DNA of 64,000 nucleotides from Diphasiastrum complanatum. Lineage: Eukaryota; Streptophyta; Lycopodiopsida; Lycopodiales; Lycopodiaceae. The translations under genes and the position numbers were made by a program. Location of the stretch: NCBI GenBank assembly GCA_029204225.1, contig CM055098.1, positions 10,617,246-10,681,245 of the forward strand. Reading direction: 5' to 3'. Positions 11,151 to 23,189 of the stretch are shown here, piece by piece (position 1 is the first letter of the stretch; the number at the start of each line of letters is the position of its first letter). The notes under the pieces were generated by a model. It was not told the origin of the DNA. It saw only the letters and a list, made by a program, of their open reading frames with translations, and did no database searches.

Positions 11151-11996
11151 AAAAAATGTTATTGACATTGCCTCACATAAAGTATCAGTAGTGAGCTGGC
11201 CTCTCTCTCCAAAAAGTTACTTTCAAAATATTTGACAGAGATTGACTTTCAAAATTGTGACACTTGTTTGCTTATGTAGATAATTTTCTGTTCAACAATC
11301 AGACTTAGAGGAATTGAACCCTTAAATCTTCTAGTATGTAGTTCTCAACAGATGTATTTAGAAAACAGTATAAATTTTAGATCGGTTTCATTTGTGAATT
11401 GTAGTGCAAAATGTGCAACGTGCTTGGATAATTAAAATTATAGCATGCCTACAAGCCCCACTAAAGGCTTTTGCCAAATAATGACAATATCATATACAAA
11501 TTCCATGTTGAACCTTCCTCATAGTAATTTTTCACTTAAAAAGGCAATGTATGAGGGAAATAGTGAGAATTCAGACATTATGAAACTAAATAGCATAGAT
11601 TATAGCCACTGCAGTTTTATGACTATAATTTAATTTATCTCCGACTGACAGACTATATGAGTAGTTTTACGATTGCAGCTAGGCTTTTGCCCACTTTTGT
11701 GAATGGTTTATAAATGTTTCGAGTATCAATGCAAGTCACAAAATAAAAAAGTGGATCATAGCCAATGTAATTTGATTTCATCTATTTATCTATCTTATGA
11801 ATTTTGCCTGCTGATTACACAAAATTTCGGAATGATTAAAAAGCAGAATATTATCACCTTTTGTACTGGCCCATTATGCGTTTTGTTGGGTTATTATGAT
11901 TTGCATTATGGGTCTCTTGACTTTACTGGAAGCTAATAATCATTTTCAGCCAATTAAAGACCGATAGGGGATGCAACCCAAATCCATAATGTACTG
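11151..11996. other. no identifiable gene
   Basis: AT-rich intergenic DNA with several short plus-strand frames that lack recognisable motifs. Confidence 0.5.
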
Positions 11997-12101
11997 GAAT
12001 GGGCCCCTATCTGCCATTATGGTGGGTGCAGCTGCACTTCGGCCTCCCCAGGCTCACCGCCACATTACCCACCATAATGGATGGCTGGTAGGGGTCTGTT
12101 C
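11997..12101. repeat. imperfect inverted repeat (foldback or MITE-like)
   Basis: A left arm GGCCCCTATCTGCCATTATG plus GTGGGT (11,997-12,026) pairs with a right arm ACCCACCATAATGG, a short bulge, and GGCTGGTAGGGGTCTG (12,067-12,101). The perfectly paired core is 14 bases, with a loop of about 40 bases. No flanking duplication was evident. It could be a small foldback element or a hairpin-forming locus. Confidence 0.6.
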
Positions 12102-12739
12102 TAGGTTACAAAATCAATCAACAAACCTACTATTTGAAGGATTTTAGAGCCTTGAGCTGTAGGTTATACAATTTTTAAACACGACGACCTTTCCAAAATG
12201 TAAAATTATACAGGTGATTTCAAAGGTGATGCGTATTTTGCACCACCATTGCAGTGACAGTGGTGCAGTGACAGTGGTGGGATCCCAAGGATCTAAGGAT
12301 CTAAGGTTACATTTTAACCTGTTGTAACCCCCCAAAGAAAAGCACAAGTCCTATTAAATTGTGGAACCAGCCCTATTCCGTTGGTTCCACCCAAAACCGG
12401 CTCACCCTCTTATTGCTTCCAGGTTCCTTGACAGAACTGGCTCAACAAGGCCAATTCCACTATCTATAGTAGCAAAGTGAGTTGCTCACCCACTCCTATG
12501 ATAAAATGTGAAGAAAAAGTAGATGTTTAAACTTTAAACAAATGAACATCTACTGATTTTTAGCATATAAAATCATCAAGATGTTATCATTCTTGTTGGG
12601 TTCAGAGGTGGCAACACTTGAAAAGAAACGAGGCTTTGATTTTTATTCATGAAAAACGTAACTAAATCATCTCATCTAGATGTGTCTTCTCATTTCTTGG
12701 AAATTTTTTTGAAGAAAAAGTGACATCCAATTCATTTGA
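12102..12739. other. no gene; short direct duplications
   Basis: At 12,250-12,282 CAGTGACAGTGGTG is duplicated in tandem, followed by two copies of GATCTAAG (12,291-12,306). No coding signal. Confidence 0.5.
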
Positions 12740-13180
12740 CAGAAACCTGTTCCCAGAATCACGTTTCTCCAGAAACGCGTTTCTGGGAACAGGATCGCTG
12801 AGGGGAAAAAAAAAAGAAGATGATAAAATTTGAATCCCTTGACAGAATCCGAAAGGGATTGATGCACCTAAACTGGACCACATTGTACCCAAAACATTCA
12901 GCAACCTACATAAATGCACCATCCTTAATTAATGCTTCAATTTGATACCCATATTGCCTGCAAAAATAAAACAAAAAAACAGTTTTTTTGCACCTTCTTA
13001 CTAGAAACTTTCTGCTTGGTAGGCAACTTCTTGGATCTTGTTCTTTGCTTTTTGGTATGTGATTTTCTCACAGGCATAGTTGCTGACCGATTCTAGAAAC
13101 GCGGTTAGAAACGCATTCAGAAACACGTTTCTGAACCGTGTTTCTGGTTTGGGCCAGCTTTTCTCAGAAACATTTTTTAT
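12740..13180. mobile_element. degraded relative of the 3,719-4,868 DNA transposon
   Basis: Both elements share clusters of AGAAACGCGTTTCTG-type palindromes near their borders. They also share an interior segment in the same orientation: CATTGTACCCAAAACATTCA ... TTTGATACCCATATTGCC (12,885-12,960) against CCTGCACCCGAAACACTCGG ... TCTGATACCCATATTGCC (4,669-4,750). I could not find matching terminal repeats or a target duplication for this copy, so its ends are approximate and it is probably truncated. Confidence 0.5.
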
Positions 13181-14332
13181 TTGCCCTTTGATTGATAGTT
13201 GCTCCAGCGGAATCCACTGAAAAAACAATTTCACAGCAGGTGGCCAGTCCTTTTCTGCCTTCAAAGTATTGTGAATTGTGTATCTATACAGTTACTTGCA
13301 TGGCATACAGGAGTGACATATACATGTTACCATAATTAATTCTTGATTTCAGCTACATGAAGAAGCCGTCATGGGAGTGACTTATACGAATTGCAACTTT
13401 TTTCGAGATGTAACCATCTATACGCATCGGCCCTAATGGATTCCATACACATAGGGGGTTACAACATTTACACTACAGGTTAACAAGGTATGGTTTGGGT
13501 AGCTCCTCTGCAGAACCATTTGAAAAACCACCAGCAGCAGTCTGTTTTGAAATCAGTTTTGTGGATTTTTGCAATTGTTTTTGAGAAACTGTGCAGGAAA
13601 TGGTAATTGGAGGATGCAGAAAGAAACTACAAATTTGCAACAGAATAGAGGTCTTCTCATTGGAAAGCTCTTGCAGTAAGTACATTCTTCTCAAGATGAC
13701 ATCGAACATGTGGGTACAGCATGCTTATTGTCAAGTCAAAAAATGGGTATAGCATGCTTATTGTCAAGTCAAATAATGGGTATAGCATGCTTAATGTCAA
13801 GTCAAGTCTCCCTTACTATACTACCTCTAAATCAATGATCCCTTCCAATGCAGAACAGGAACTTACAAAAGCACACATACTGCATGAAATATGTATGCAT
13901 TGTGCCAAACAGAGGGCCATTTTTCTTGATGATCAATGATCAGAGGATATGGTGCGTTATGGATTATTCCTGACACAATCATTCCTACTTGTCTGTGAGT
14001 GCCCTGTGCTCCAAATCCATCATCAAAAAAGTTGAAAAGGTCTGCTTTGTTTGAAGCTGCCTGCATGTTGTTCTTGAGCTATACAGCACAGAAGCATTGC
14101 AATAATTTCAAACTGTCTGAACTCAATATGAAGACCTGATGAGAGGATACAGGACAAAGGGTTGAATATCTTTTGCTTGGGGCTACTTGTGATCAGAAAC
14201 AAACCTGAAATTGAAGCATTAATGCTGAACAGCCAATGTAAGAGTGATAAATTGCACTCATCCTACTCATTATGATGCAACTGAGTATTGATCAGTAACA
14301 CCTGTGTTGTTCAGAAAGTGGTCGAATGATCT
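13181..14332. other. 3' flank of the C2-family gene; one tandem repeat
   Basis: No gene is identified. The part nearest 14,333 is presumably the 3' untranslated region of the minus-strand gene that ends there. I did not find an unambiguous polyadenylation signal. A 33-bp tandem repeat lies at 13,721-13,806. Confidence 0.4.
13721..13806. repeat. 33-bp tandem repeat, about 2.6 copies
   Basis: The unit ATGCTTATTGTCAAGTCAAA plus AAATGGGTATAGC recurs at 13,721, 13,754 and 13,787 with single-base differences. The period is a multiple of three, so the plus strand encodes an 11-residue repeat (MLIVKSKNGYS). I take this as coincidence because no gene continues on either side. Confidence 0.9.
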
Positions 14333-16662
14333 CTAGCCAATCAGCTGTAAGTCAGATTGTGAGCGTGTGAAATGAAACTCAATCTGTAGTCTCCTATGGA
14401 GATAATTTTTGTCCTGAACACCTTTTTTCAAATCATTCTGCAGCTCTCTCAAAGGAAGAGCTGCTAAAAATCCCCTGATAAATTCACGACAAGCATTTTT
14501 TCCTGAGTAAAGAAATGCTTGTCCCTCAGAACTGCCCATTGGCTTACTTTTCTCACTGGGAATGGGATCAGTTAGTGTATCTTTCATATTTGGCTTCTCA
14601 ATCTCAATCTCAATCTCAGTGGTATTTAAGATGGGTTGTTCCTTAGGCAGAGAAGCTGGAGCACAGTGGTCAGTCTCTTTTACAGTGTCAATCGAATTAT
14701 GGGATACAGTTGCAGTTGGTTTGTTTTCAGGAACTGGATTATGCTGCGGATCGCCAGCAAAGATGTGACGTAGATAAGTCAGCTCATCAAACTTGACTAT
14801 GAATGCTTGATTGCAACATTCATACAGCCTCTCTCCCAAGGTGTCAATCAAGTAGCAACAGCTCTCTTCCATTTTCAAAACAAAAAAGTGGTCATTCCAA
14901 CTGACCACATAGATTGCAGGCCCATTCGATTGGATTTCATTCCAAATACTATCAAATGACATTGCTCCTTGTAAAAATTGACTTGCGGAATCTCCTAAGT
15001 CTTCAGGTTGAAAGAATCCTATAAAAGACCTTTCTGATACTACAGACAAGGGACGAATCGCAGCTTGTATGATGGTTTCTAGATCAAAGTGGCCATCAGA
15101 AAAATGATCCTTATATCTTTCTTCCTCACAGAGCCTCCGCCACTCAGCCGAACCCTCTCGAATGATTGTATTAAATTCAGCATTGATGGGCATTATATTC
15201 TTGTGCTTATGCAGCCAATCTGCTATAACAACCACTAGTGCTGTGCAGGCGCTCTCGCCAGCTGCACTCTCACTGCGTTGGTCAATTGAAGCAAAGAATA
15301 CTTCTGCAGAAAGTTTCATATGGTCATCTCGGCTGACTATCACTTTGTGTTCCCAGCTTCCAACTCTAAAAGTTTCTCCAAAATCCCAACCATCATGACC
15401 AACAATTGCTTCAAGTTTGTCCTCACCTTGCTACAAAATACAGCAATATACGTACAGCATTCAACAGATCAAAATCACACTTTTTGGAGGAAACATGTGA
15501 CATGTCAGACAAACTGCTAATGAAGAAGAAAATATTAATATGCTTGGGAAGGTGAGCAAGTACATGTGGTGTGGTCTTTGCACAAGTTTAGAGAGAGAGA
15601 GAGAGAGAGAGCGCGCGAGAGAGAGAAGGGGGGAAGGGGGGGGGGGCGGTCAGTACCACAACTGTAAGTGGAAGACTAGATTGCCGGCGATCCCAATCGA
15701 TTTCATCCCCTCCATTTTCTCCATAAGCCTTGTTCAGCAATGGTGCTCCCTTGGCTTTAGGAGACCTGAAAGTTAGTTTTCTCTTTCTCCAAGATAACAG
15801 GCTTCTCATAGAGGATTGTGTTTGATTTTGATCGGAATCTGATGAAGTCTCCTCCATTAAAGGAGAGGAGATAGGACTTGCAGCTCTGTGAAGAGAAAGC
15901 ATATCACTATACTCATTGTTTTCTTCCAATTCATCGAGATCACTATGAAAAGACCCACCTAAGGCGAGGTTTGTTCCTGCTATGGAACTATAGCCTAATG
16001 AGATTTGAGAAGATACATTCTCTTCTGTCACATCATCATTGTCATCACGCTCATCAACAGAATCAAATTCAATAAGGTCAAGGGAACCATACGAGCTTTT
16101 GTCACTCAAAGGAGAGAGCTTCTCAGACTCAGGAGTCACACTCTCACTCAAAACCTTCTTTTCTTGAACCTCAGTCAAACTCCGCTTCCTACCATTTCTT
16201 TTTATCCTCTTTAGTAAAACAATCTCACCTCTACTGTTCCTATGCCACAGTAAGGTTCCACTGATGCACGAGAAGGTGGGGGCAACAATCTGGTGGAGAA
16301 CTTCTGAATGACAATGATGCACAGTTGGAAGTTCCACAAAATTGAAAGTGACCTGCAATATATTTTCCAGTACTTATATAGAAGAGATTTGAAATACAAA
16401 TTATCATGAAAATCAAGATAAACTATAGAAGGTTAATAGCCTAAATTGCTTTTTGAAACATGTGCAACAAGCGACTTACAGAAAGAGAAACTTCTATTTG
16501 TGCTCCCAAATCATGTCTAAAAGAAATCGCTGTTGTTTCGCTTGCATCTCCAGATGTAGGAGCAAACGTTGCCAGATCCACAACTGCTGTCCCGAGCACT
16601 AATGAACTATTCTTTGCGTAACTTGGTTTTGGAGTGACCTAACAAAACATCATAAACCCCTT

Positions 16663-16761
<99 letters not shown>

Positions 16762-17896
16762 GGAACAAATGAAAGTGGCTAAAGAGAAAAGTTCAAAGAG
16801 ATCGTAAAGGAAAATAGCTCAACAAACATGATCAAGACAATGTAGAAATTGAAATGAAGTAAAAGCCTGCTTAGTAAGAGAAACAAGCTAGTATCCTTCA
16901 ACTTTCACAAGAGGTCATTCCTGTGTGTTAGTAAGCCTACGAATTGCAGATTAACAGCTTTCAACTAGAAGAATTGTAAATCAAAGTAATGTCTATGTAC
17001 AAAATATACATATTACTGTTCTACTCAGTCCAGTGATGGTTTTACATGCATTTTTATCATAGGATGCTAGATCCATTTTGTTGCTGAAGTTTGGATGGTT
17101 GTTGAAATAGCTTGTCTGCAAGCACCCTTCTACTACAATCATAAGCTATAAACAAATCTCCAATTTGCAAACAGCCAAAAAAAAACTCAAACCTCTTTTC
17201 TGATTTTGCTACAGGGCCTACCATGGGTTTGCATTTTGCCAGTTTGAAAAACTCAGCTTTATGACAGGGTTTTGCTCAAAATTCTGACGATATTGAGATT
17301 GCTGTACAAAGCAAATTAGTCAACGAAATGCCAGGAAAATTAGAATCAGAATGTCTACACTCAAAAGGGCGATATCATATATATGGATGTGAATTCCTGA
17401 CGGTATTCAATAAAAACACTACCAAGGAAGAAAAGATCCCAAAGTAACAAAGATATATTTGGTGTTTCAGAAATAAATATTTTCTGATTACCAACAAAAC
17501 ATGCCATGCTCGGTAAACGGGAAAGCAAAGCAACAAAGATAAATTTGTTATTTAAGAAATAAGTACCTTTCTGATCACCAAGAAAACAAGCCATGGTTGG
17601 AAAAATTTATTGCATTTGCTCAGAGTCAAAGCACACACTTTCTCAAACTCCTGTTCAAATGGCACAGTCCCTTCTGCCACTGCCATTTCACTTGTCCTTT
17701 CTGTCTTACTTTTTCTCCGAAAATGAGAACTCAAGGCCCTTCTTGGGCCGTTCCATTTCACATCTACAGCCAATTTGGCGTCTTCAAGACCCAATTCTGC
17801 TTCATGCAATCCTTCCAGTCTGTGAAGAGCCAACTCCACCTTAAACTTCTTGGATGCCCAATTCCGCAAGGGCCATCGCACAACATTCATGATCAT
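14333..17896 (-). CDS. EEIG1/EHBP1-type N-terminal-C2 domain protein (plant family), 4 coding exons
   Basis: I join four minus-strand exons, all in phase 0: 17,896-17,567 (110 codons), 16,638-16,480 (53), 16,352-15,657 (232) and 15,430-14,333 (365 plus TGA), giving about 760 residues, close to plant relatives. Introns are GT...AG. Residues about 10-175 form the NT-C2 domain (KFKVELALHRLEG, VDVKWNGPR, FEKVCAL, LVLGTAVVDLATFAP), a membrane or partner-binding module. A Ser/Asp/Glu-rich linker follows, with a basic SWRKRKLTFRSPKAKG motif near 350-365. The C-terminal half is the conserved plant-specific region (SIDQRSESAAGESACTALV, QGAMSFDSIW, VVSWNDHFFVLK, IDTLGERLYE). Similar proteins are described as C2-domain proteins of unclear function, possibly linked to plastid or actin movement; I infer no enzyme activity. 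The exon-3 donor (GTG|GTACTG) is the least certain junction. The start aligns with relatives. Confidence 0.88.
15588..15650. repeat. (GA)n and poly-G tract in intron 3, touching the 5' splice site
   Basis: A GA microsatellite with a short GCGCGC break runs into a G-rich run on the plus strand. In the sense of the gene it is a C-run followed by (CT)n that begins a few bases after the intron-3 donor at 15,656. Confidence 0.9.
16664..16761. repeat. (CT)n(CA)n compound microsatellite in intron 1
   Basis: About 23 CT units are followed by about 26 CA units. In the sense of the gene this is (TG)n(AG)n, which ends 25 bases before the intron-1 acceptor at 16,639-16,640. Confidence 0.95.
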
Positions 17897-19281
17897 TCTT
17901 CTCTGTCCGTCTCGCTTTTACAGATTGAATACGAAAGCTTGAATTTCAGGCAAAAAAAAGATCTTAGATTTTTAGCTAGCTACTATCAAATTTGTATGAG
18001 AATACTACTTTGCCAACAGTGAGACTCTTCAAGCACGCACTCATTAAATCTCACAATGTGGAACATAGTCCGCGTTCTTCCATCAGGACGCTCCGCCTAC
18101 TTGGAACATTTGTTCGCTTAATTGGATCCAAATGAAAATATATGTGAGATCTTTTTGTAGGCAAATATATATAGATCACACATTCATTTTCTCTGGTGGA
18201 TCCATATAGGCGCCACGGCATTGAAGATCTCAAGGTTGGAATAAATCCTAAAGGACCCACCTGTCTAAATTCTTCCAGATGATCTGTAATGCTTGTGAAC
18301 GAAAAGAATTGATGCCCAATTCCTAAAGAATGAACCTGATCTCCTATTTGGGGAAATCTGGACTAGAGAAACGGATCGCATCCCTCTGAGAAACAGCCAG
18401 CCCAAATACAAAACTTTCATGTACTTAACCAAATAAAATACAGGAGTTTAGACTTAATTCTACCTCAGCATTTCCAGTCTGAGTCTAGTCTCTCTTCTGT
18501 CCATCTCAACCTCCAATCAATTGCATTGCATGGCTTCAGATGGAAACTGCTTTGACTAATCGCGAAGCTAGGCTATGGCTAGAAGCCACACATTACACAG
18601 CGATCTCATCTCCTAAAACACTTCTCTGTCAGACGACAGCTTAAAGTGCTGCCTTGGAGCAATGTGCCAGCAATGGCGATGCTGCCATACGTTCCTGCTA
18701 TCGCTGCAGAAGCGTCAGACTAGTTTAGGAATGCTAATCTGGAAATGAGAAGCGCGTGCATGTCTTTCTCCTCCTCCTCCTCCTCCTCCTTCTCCCTCTC
18801 TTCCTTCGCAACAGGAAAACTAGATAAAGCAATATAATTTGCCAAGACTCATAAAAGCCCGTTTCACACTTGACTCAGATGGACTCAAAAAAACCAGACA
18901 AAAGGGAGAAATTATTTCATATTGGGTTATGACCCACCAGCCCATTATAAATAAGCAACTTTTTGGCCTCCAAGTTTGAAAATCGGCAAAGTATAGGAAC
19001 GAGATCGGCATTATTTGTTAAAACCGATAGCGGCTTTATTTGTTAAAATTGATAGCATGGAATGTTTTGAGCTTTTTCTAAAGGCCGATACAATGTATGA
19101 TGTTGTGTTGAAAAATGGATTCTTGTAGTTTTCATTGGGCCACTTGTGCCCTAAAATCCTAGTGACCTGGTGGTTTTTTGGAGGAGAAAACCCGATTAAA
19201 CTTTAGGAAGAGTTGAGAAGAGCGCTTTTTAAGCAGACAAAACACATATAGGTCATGGAGAGGAAGACAACTAGCACGATC

Positions 19282-19285
<4 letters not shown>
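17897..19285 (-). other. upstream region of the C2-family gene
   Basis: This must hold the promoter and 5' untranslated region of the minus-strand gene starting at 17,896. On the gene's strand I see no TATA box at a convincing distance. A (TCC)n run at 18,768-18,792 reads as (GGA)n in the gene's sense. No other coding potential is supported. Confidence 0.4.
18768..18792. repeat. (TCC)n microsatellite
   Basis: Eight TCC units upstream of the C2-family gene. Confidence 0.9.

Positions 19286-19345
<60 letters not shown>
19286..19345. repeat. (GA)n microsatellite, about 60 bp
   Basis: An uninterrupted GA run of about 30 units. Confidence 0.95.
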
Positions 19346-19348
<3 letters not shown>

Positions 19349-22099
19349 TATTTTTTTCACTGTTAAGGTTTTTCTAGGATTTCGAGATGAAAAATAGCAA
19401 TATATATGGAGATGTTGGAGAGATGAAAGCCCTTTTATAAGTAATAGTCCTCGAAAAACCGAGATGCTTTAGAAAATGGAGGTTTTTTTAGGATAGCTTA
19501 AATATGTTTCTAGAGTATTCCTTTGAAGTTTTGTCACATCAAGATCCTTATAAAAGGAGGAAGTACCACATGTTGTACAATCATGTTTACTATAACATAT
19601 ATCCATTTGCCATGGCCATAGCCATTGCCATTGGTGTTGGCATCAATCATGTTAAGATTCCTCAATTAAAAAAAAAGGTCGTAAAACCGAATGCATATCT
19701 TTACCATGATACTTGCAAGCAAGCAACATGTTGTGAAGCTTGACTAAGGAACTAGATAACATGCTTTAAGAGCTAATTATTGGAGAGCCTTGTAGTAAAA
19801 TGAGAGGAGGTAGTGAAATGAGAGGAGAGACTACCAAGGAGACAAGGGGATGAGTAACCAACCCACAATATCAAGCTTATTACGTGTTATGAAAATCTTG
19901 TTCGAAAATTGCACCTCGCAGCATGTCGAGGGATTCTATCCAAGCGGGTCCCATATTTTCATATATAAAAGTGTTCGGTATTTTCTAGTTCCATCCATAA
20001 GGGCTATCTCCACAACACAACAAAATTACAACCACTCAAATTGCAAAGAGAAACTATGGACATAATGTTACATTGGATAATGGAGGTTCCCAAACTCAAT
20101 CCCACCATCCAATCTTGTAAGACTTGAGCTGGCACATATAAACTTAAGTGCTCCAAAATGCTTCCCAAGATCCCTTGCAACGGAGTTGCAAAGCAAGTGT
20201 AGATGAGCATGACTAACACTCTGACTTGTGGATGAGTTAGCAATTTAAAAAAAGATGCGGTTAGGCTAAAACTTGAAAATGTCAAAGAGTGAGTTGCTTA
20301 ATTGTAAGAGTCATGTTAGCTTTGAAGGTTGAGTTTGGGCTATGACACGTCTTTGTGCAACTTACTCAAAGCCACCACCAACATCTATTAGGCCTCAAAA
20401 AAACAACTAACCCCGCAAACATGTGCATTGTGACAAATGCCTTGGTAACCTAACTAGGGGGCGAGACAACATATAATACCAAAACTATGAAGAAATATGA
20501 GTGAAGACAAGTTAGGCAATATGATATATTTTCGACCTAAAGTCCCCAAGTCTCAACACACCTTATTAGTGCATGGTAGGCTCCATGTCAATCTCATGCC
20601 AACGACCGTGAAGACCAAGTGTTGAATTGAATGTAGCTTTCATTTGACCTTAATAGAAAAAACATCATTGTCACGATGCAAGTTTTACTTTCAATTGATT
20701 CAAAAGCCAAGAGATGATTTTCTTATATAAAGCATACATGGCTATGCTATTCCTTTGGGTTGAGGTTGTTCTCGCTTTGTCTCATTAGGTTGTGTGTATG
20801 CTTGGTTTGGCTATATAACAAACTCTAATGTGTTGATTGTGATGAATAGCTTGCTTGGATGATTCATTGCGTGTTCCATAAATCTCTAAGTTGGCATGAT
20901 GCCAACTTGGGCTTTCTTGGAGTTGAGACAAATGTTTAAGGCATGTTTGTCTCCCTGAAGGTCCATTCACTTGAGCTAGTTACTATGGGTACTTTAGCCT
21001 TTGTGTGTGATTTCTCGTGTAGCAAGTTGGTGACTTCAATAAGCTAATTTAGTCATTCCCTTGAAGGTGCTCATGCAACATTTGGTATCATAGTAGACTA
21101 GCTAGTTGGTGATGTTATGCCTCATTGAAACTACCAACAAGCAAGGGCATTGGAAAGCGGTGTAGTCAATGTGATGCCCATAAAAGGAGCACATGTATAT
21201 TCAACATCGAAGTGGCTATTGAACAAAGGTTGTTATATAACTATGAGAATAGCTCATCAAATAAGCGAAAGACTCCATTCTAAATATCATTTCGTTGTCA
21301 GGGCCAATCGGAGGCAACTCTTGTGGCCCAAGTAGCAATAAGTGGCTCAGTTGGCATTCTATCTATTGTAAGTCCAAAGAAATGGGCCTTAGCATGGCAG
21401 ATAAACTAGGCTATGCACCTAGCCCATTTTGATATATTTTGGAGAGCTCCCAACAGCTTCACAACTTGCATGCTCAAGTGCTTTCCATGTGTCTCTTTGT
21501 TTTGTCACTTGTGTTTGCCATTGACGGTTTCATCTTTGGTTTCTTGGCAGATTCTAACATCCGGGAGGTTTGTATCCTCCATTTTCTTTTGGGTGTTTCC
21601 GTAGTTCTTCTCTCAGTCAAAGTTCCAGTCTTAAGGAAAACCTTCAATCCGTAGGTTGCGCAAATTTTGATTATCAGTCTCAAGGGGATGGACTCATCAA
21701 CAAAAGTTTGGTGGTAGGAACAGATTTGGATAGACGATTTGGTAACGATAAGGAAACATGATGAAGACTTGGTGGTAGGGTGAAGAAACTGATAGTTCTA
21801 CAGTTGCAGCCTTGGACACTTGCAATGTCGAGCTTTGACCACCACTTGCTGGGTGAGGAACTTGCTTTATTATGTATGTTCGCGGTTGTCTTCATCTTTC
21901 TTTTTCTGTAGCTCTTTCTTTTGATCCGTTACTTTTGGATCTCTTTGGGCTTCATGGGAGGGGATTCAACTATCATTGCTCCAGAGAGTCTCTTTTCATC
22001 AAGATCGATCTGACTCATCTATTGCTTAAGTTTTGTCCTTCCCTCCTCAGCTTCCTTGCTTAATTTATTATGTCTTCTAGTTGCTTCGCCTGCTTCTTA
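19346..22099. other. no identifiable gene
   Basis: Mixed-composition intergenic DNA. Open stretches of 60-95 codons exist on both strands (for example 19,504-19,743 plus and 20,004-20,285 minus). None has a recognisable domain, splice partner or repeated structure. It may be old transposon DNA that has decayed beyond recognition. Confidence 0.5.
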
Positions 22100-23189
22100 G
22101 ATCCTCGTTTGGTTGATCATCCACTGTAGGTGGTGGTTAATCTCCGCAAGACACTTGCAATGATCTATCAGCTGCTTCAATAAGACTATAAAAAATTGGA
22201 GATTTCTCAGAAGAACATTGAACTGACAATAAACTAATAGGTGGAAGGTAGGGTGGAGGTGGTGACATCGGTAGATGGTGTGGATGATAGGCATGAGGAT
22301 GGGCGCAGAAGTATGACAAGAGGCCGGTTGAAAGAGACTGATTCTCCAATGCTTGTGTTTCCCTTTCTGAAGGATCCTCGTCGTGACTGGGGTATTTCTT
22401 CTGATTGAGTCTCTTTGAATTGCCCATCTGTCTTTTTTAGTCTTGTCTTTTCATATTTGAATTGTGACCTTGGCTGTCGATCTTGCTGATGTTGTTGTTG
22501 GCAGCATAACTGCCCCAGTGGATCCAAGCAAATCCACTCTCCCCGCCCCCCCCAAAAAAAATTTGTTGGTTGGGATGTTGTTGCCGGTAACTGTTTATGC
22601 TCAAGATTGGATCGACGTGTGGAACACGTAGTTGAGACACGTTGAACATGGGACTGGACTAAAGATTGGACAAATTTTAAATAAATTTGTTTCAATCTTG
22701 CTGTAGTTGACTCAAAAATAAATATGGCAATGAGATGCAGGAGTCAACTTTAATTTGACATGGATTTCTCATATTTCTCAAAAATCCTAAACTGCTGTAC
22801 AAGGGGATCTGAAGATAGATAGATGAATAAAAATGTGTTCTGGAGATACTATACAGAAGACTCTTGTGCAGTAGCTATTCTTCATGCAAAAATCAATCAC
22901 ACAAAATAGGTGAAGAGAAACAAGAAAATAAACAAACGTTACAGAGAGTGAGAACTGTATAGCACTTGTCGAACAAAACTTGCATTCATCAACATTTATA
23001 ATGTATCTTTACAGTTGCAATATTCCATTGTTTGAAGAGTAAGAAGACTTACTCTCACATGCCCTTGTCAAAACAAGGCAGGGTTGGTGAGACTAAAGTC
23101 TACCATCATTGATGGCAGATGATGTAAGATATAGCTTGAGATGCAGGTATGGTTGAGGTACTATGTCATGAGGACCTCTTTAAACAAGA
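22100..23189 (-). other. minus-strand low-complexity open stretches downstream of a gag remnant
   Basis: A 153-codon minus-strand frame (22,234-22,695) and an overlapping 96-codon frame are rich in Gln, Ser, Pro and Thr. I find no conserved motif. Their position 3' of the gag remnant on the same strand suggests they belong to the same decayed retroelement, but no protease, reverse transcriptase or integrase block is visible. Confidence 0.25.

Noticed and set aside
13721-13939. 72-residue protein with three 11-residue repeats
   Set aside because: It arises from a 33-bp tandem repeat in the 3' flank of the C2-family gene, with no conserved continuation.
19504-19743. 79-codon plus-strand protein with an AIAIAIG run
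   Set aside because: The run comes from a simple GCCATT repeat, and no family or splice partner is seen.
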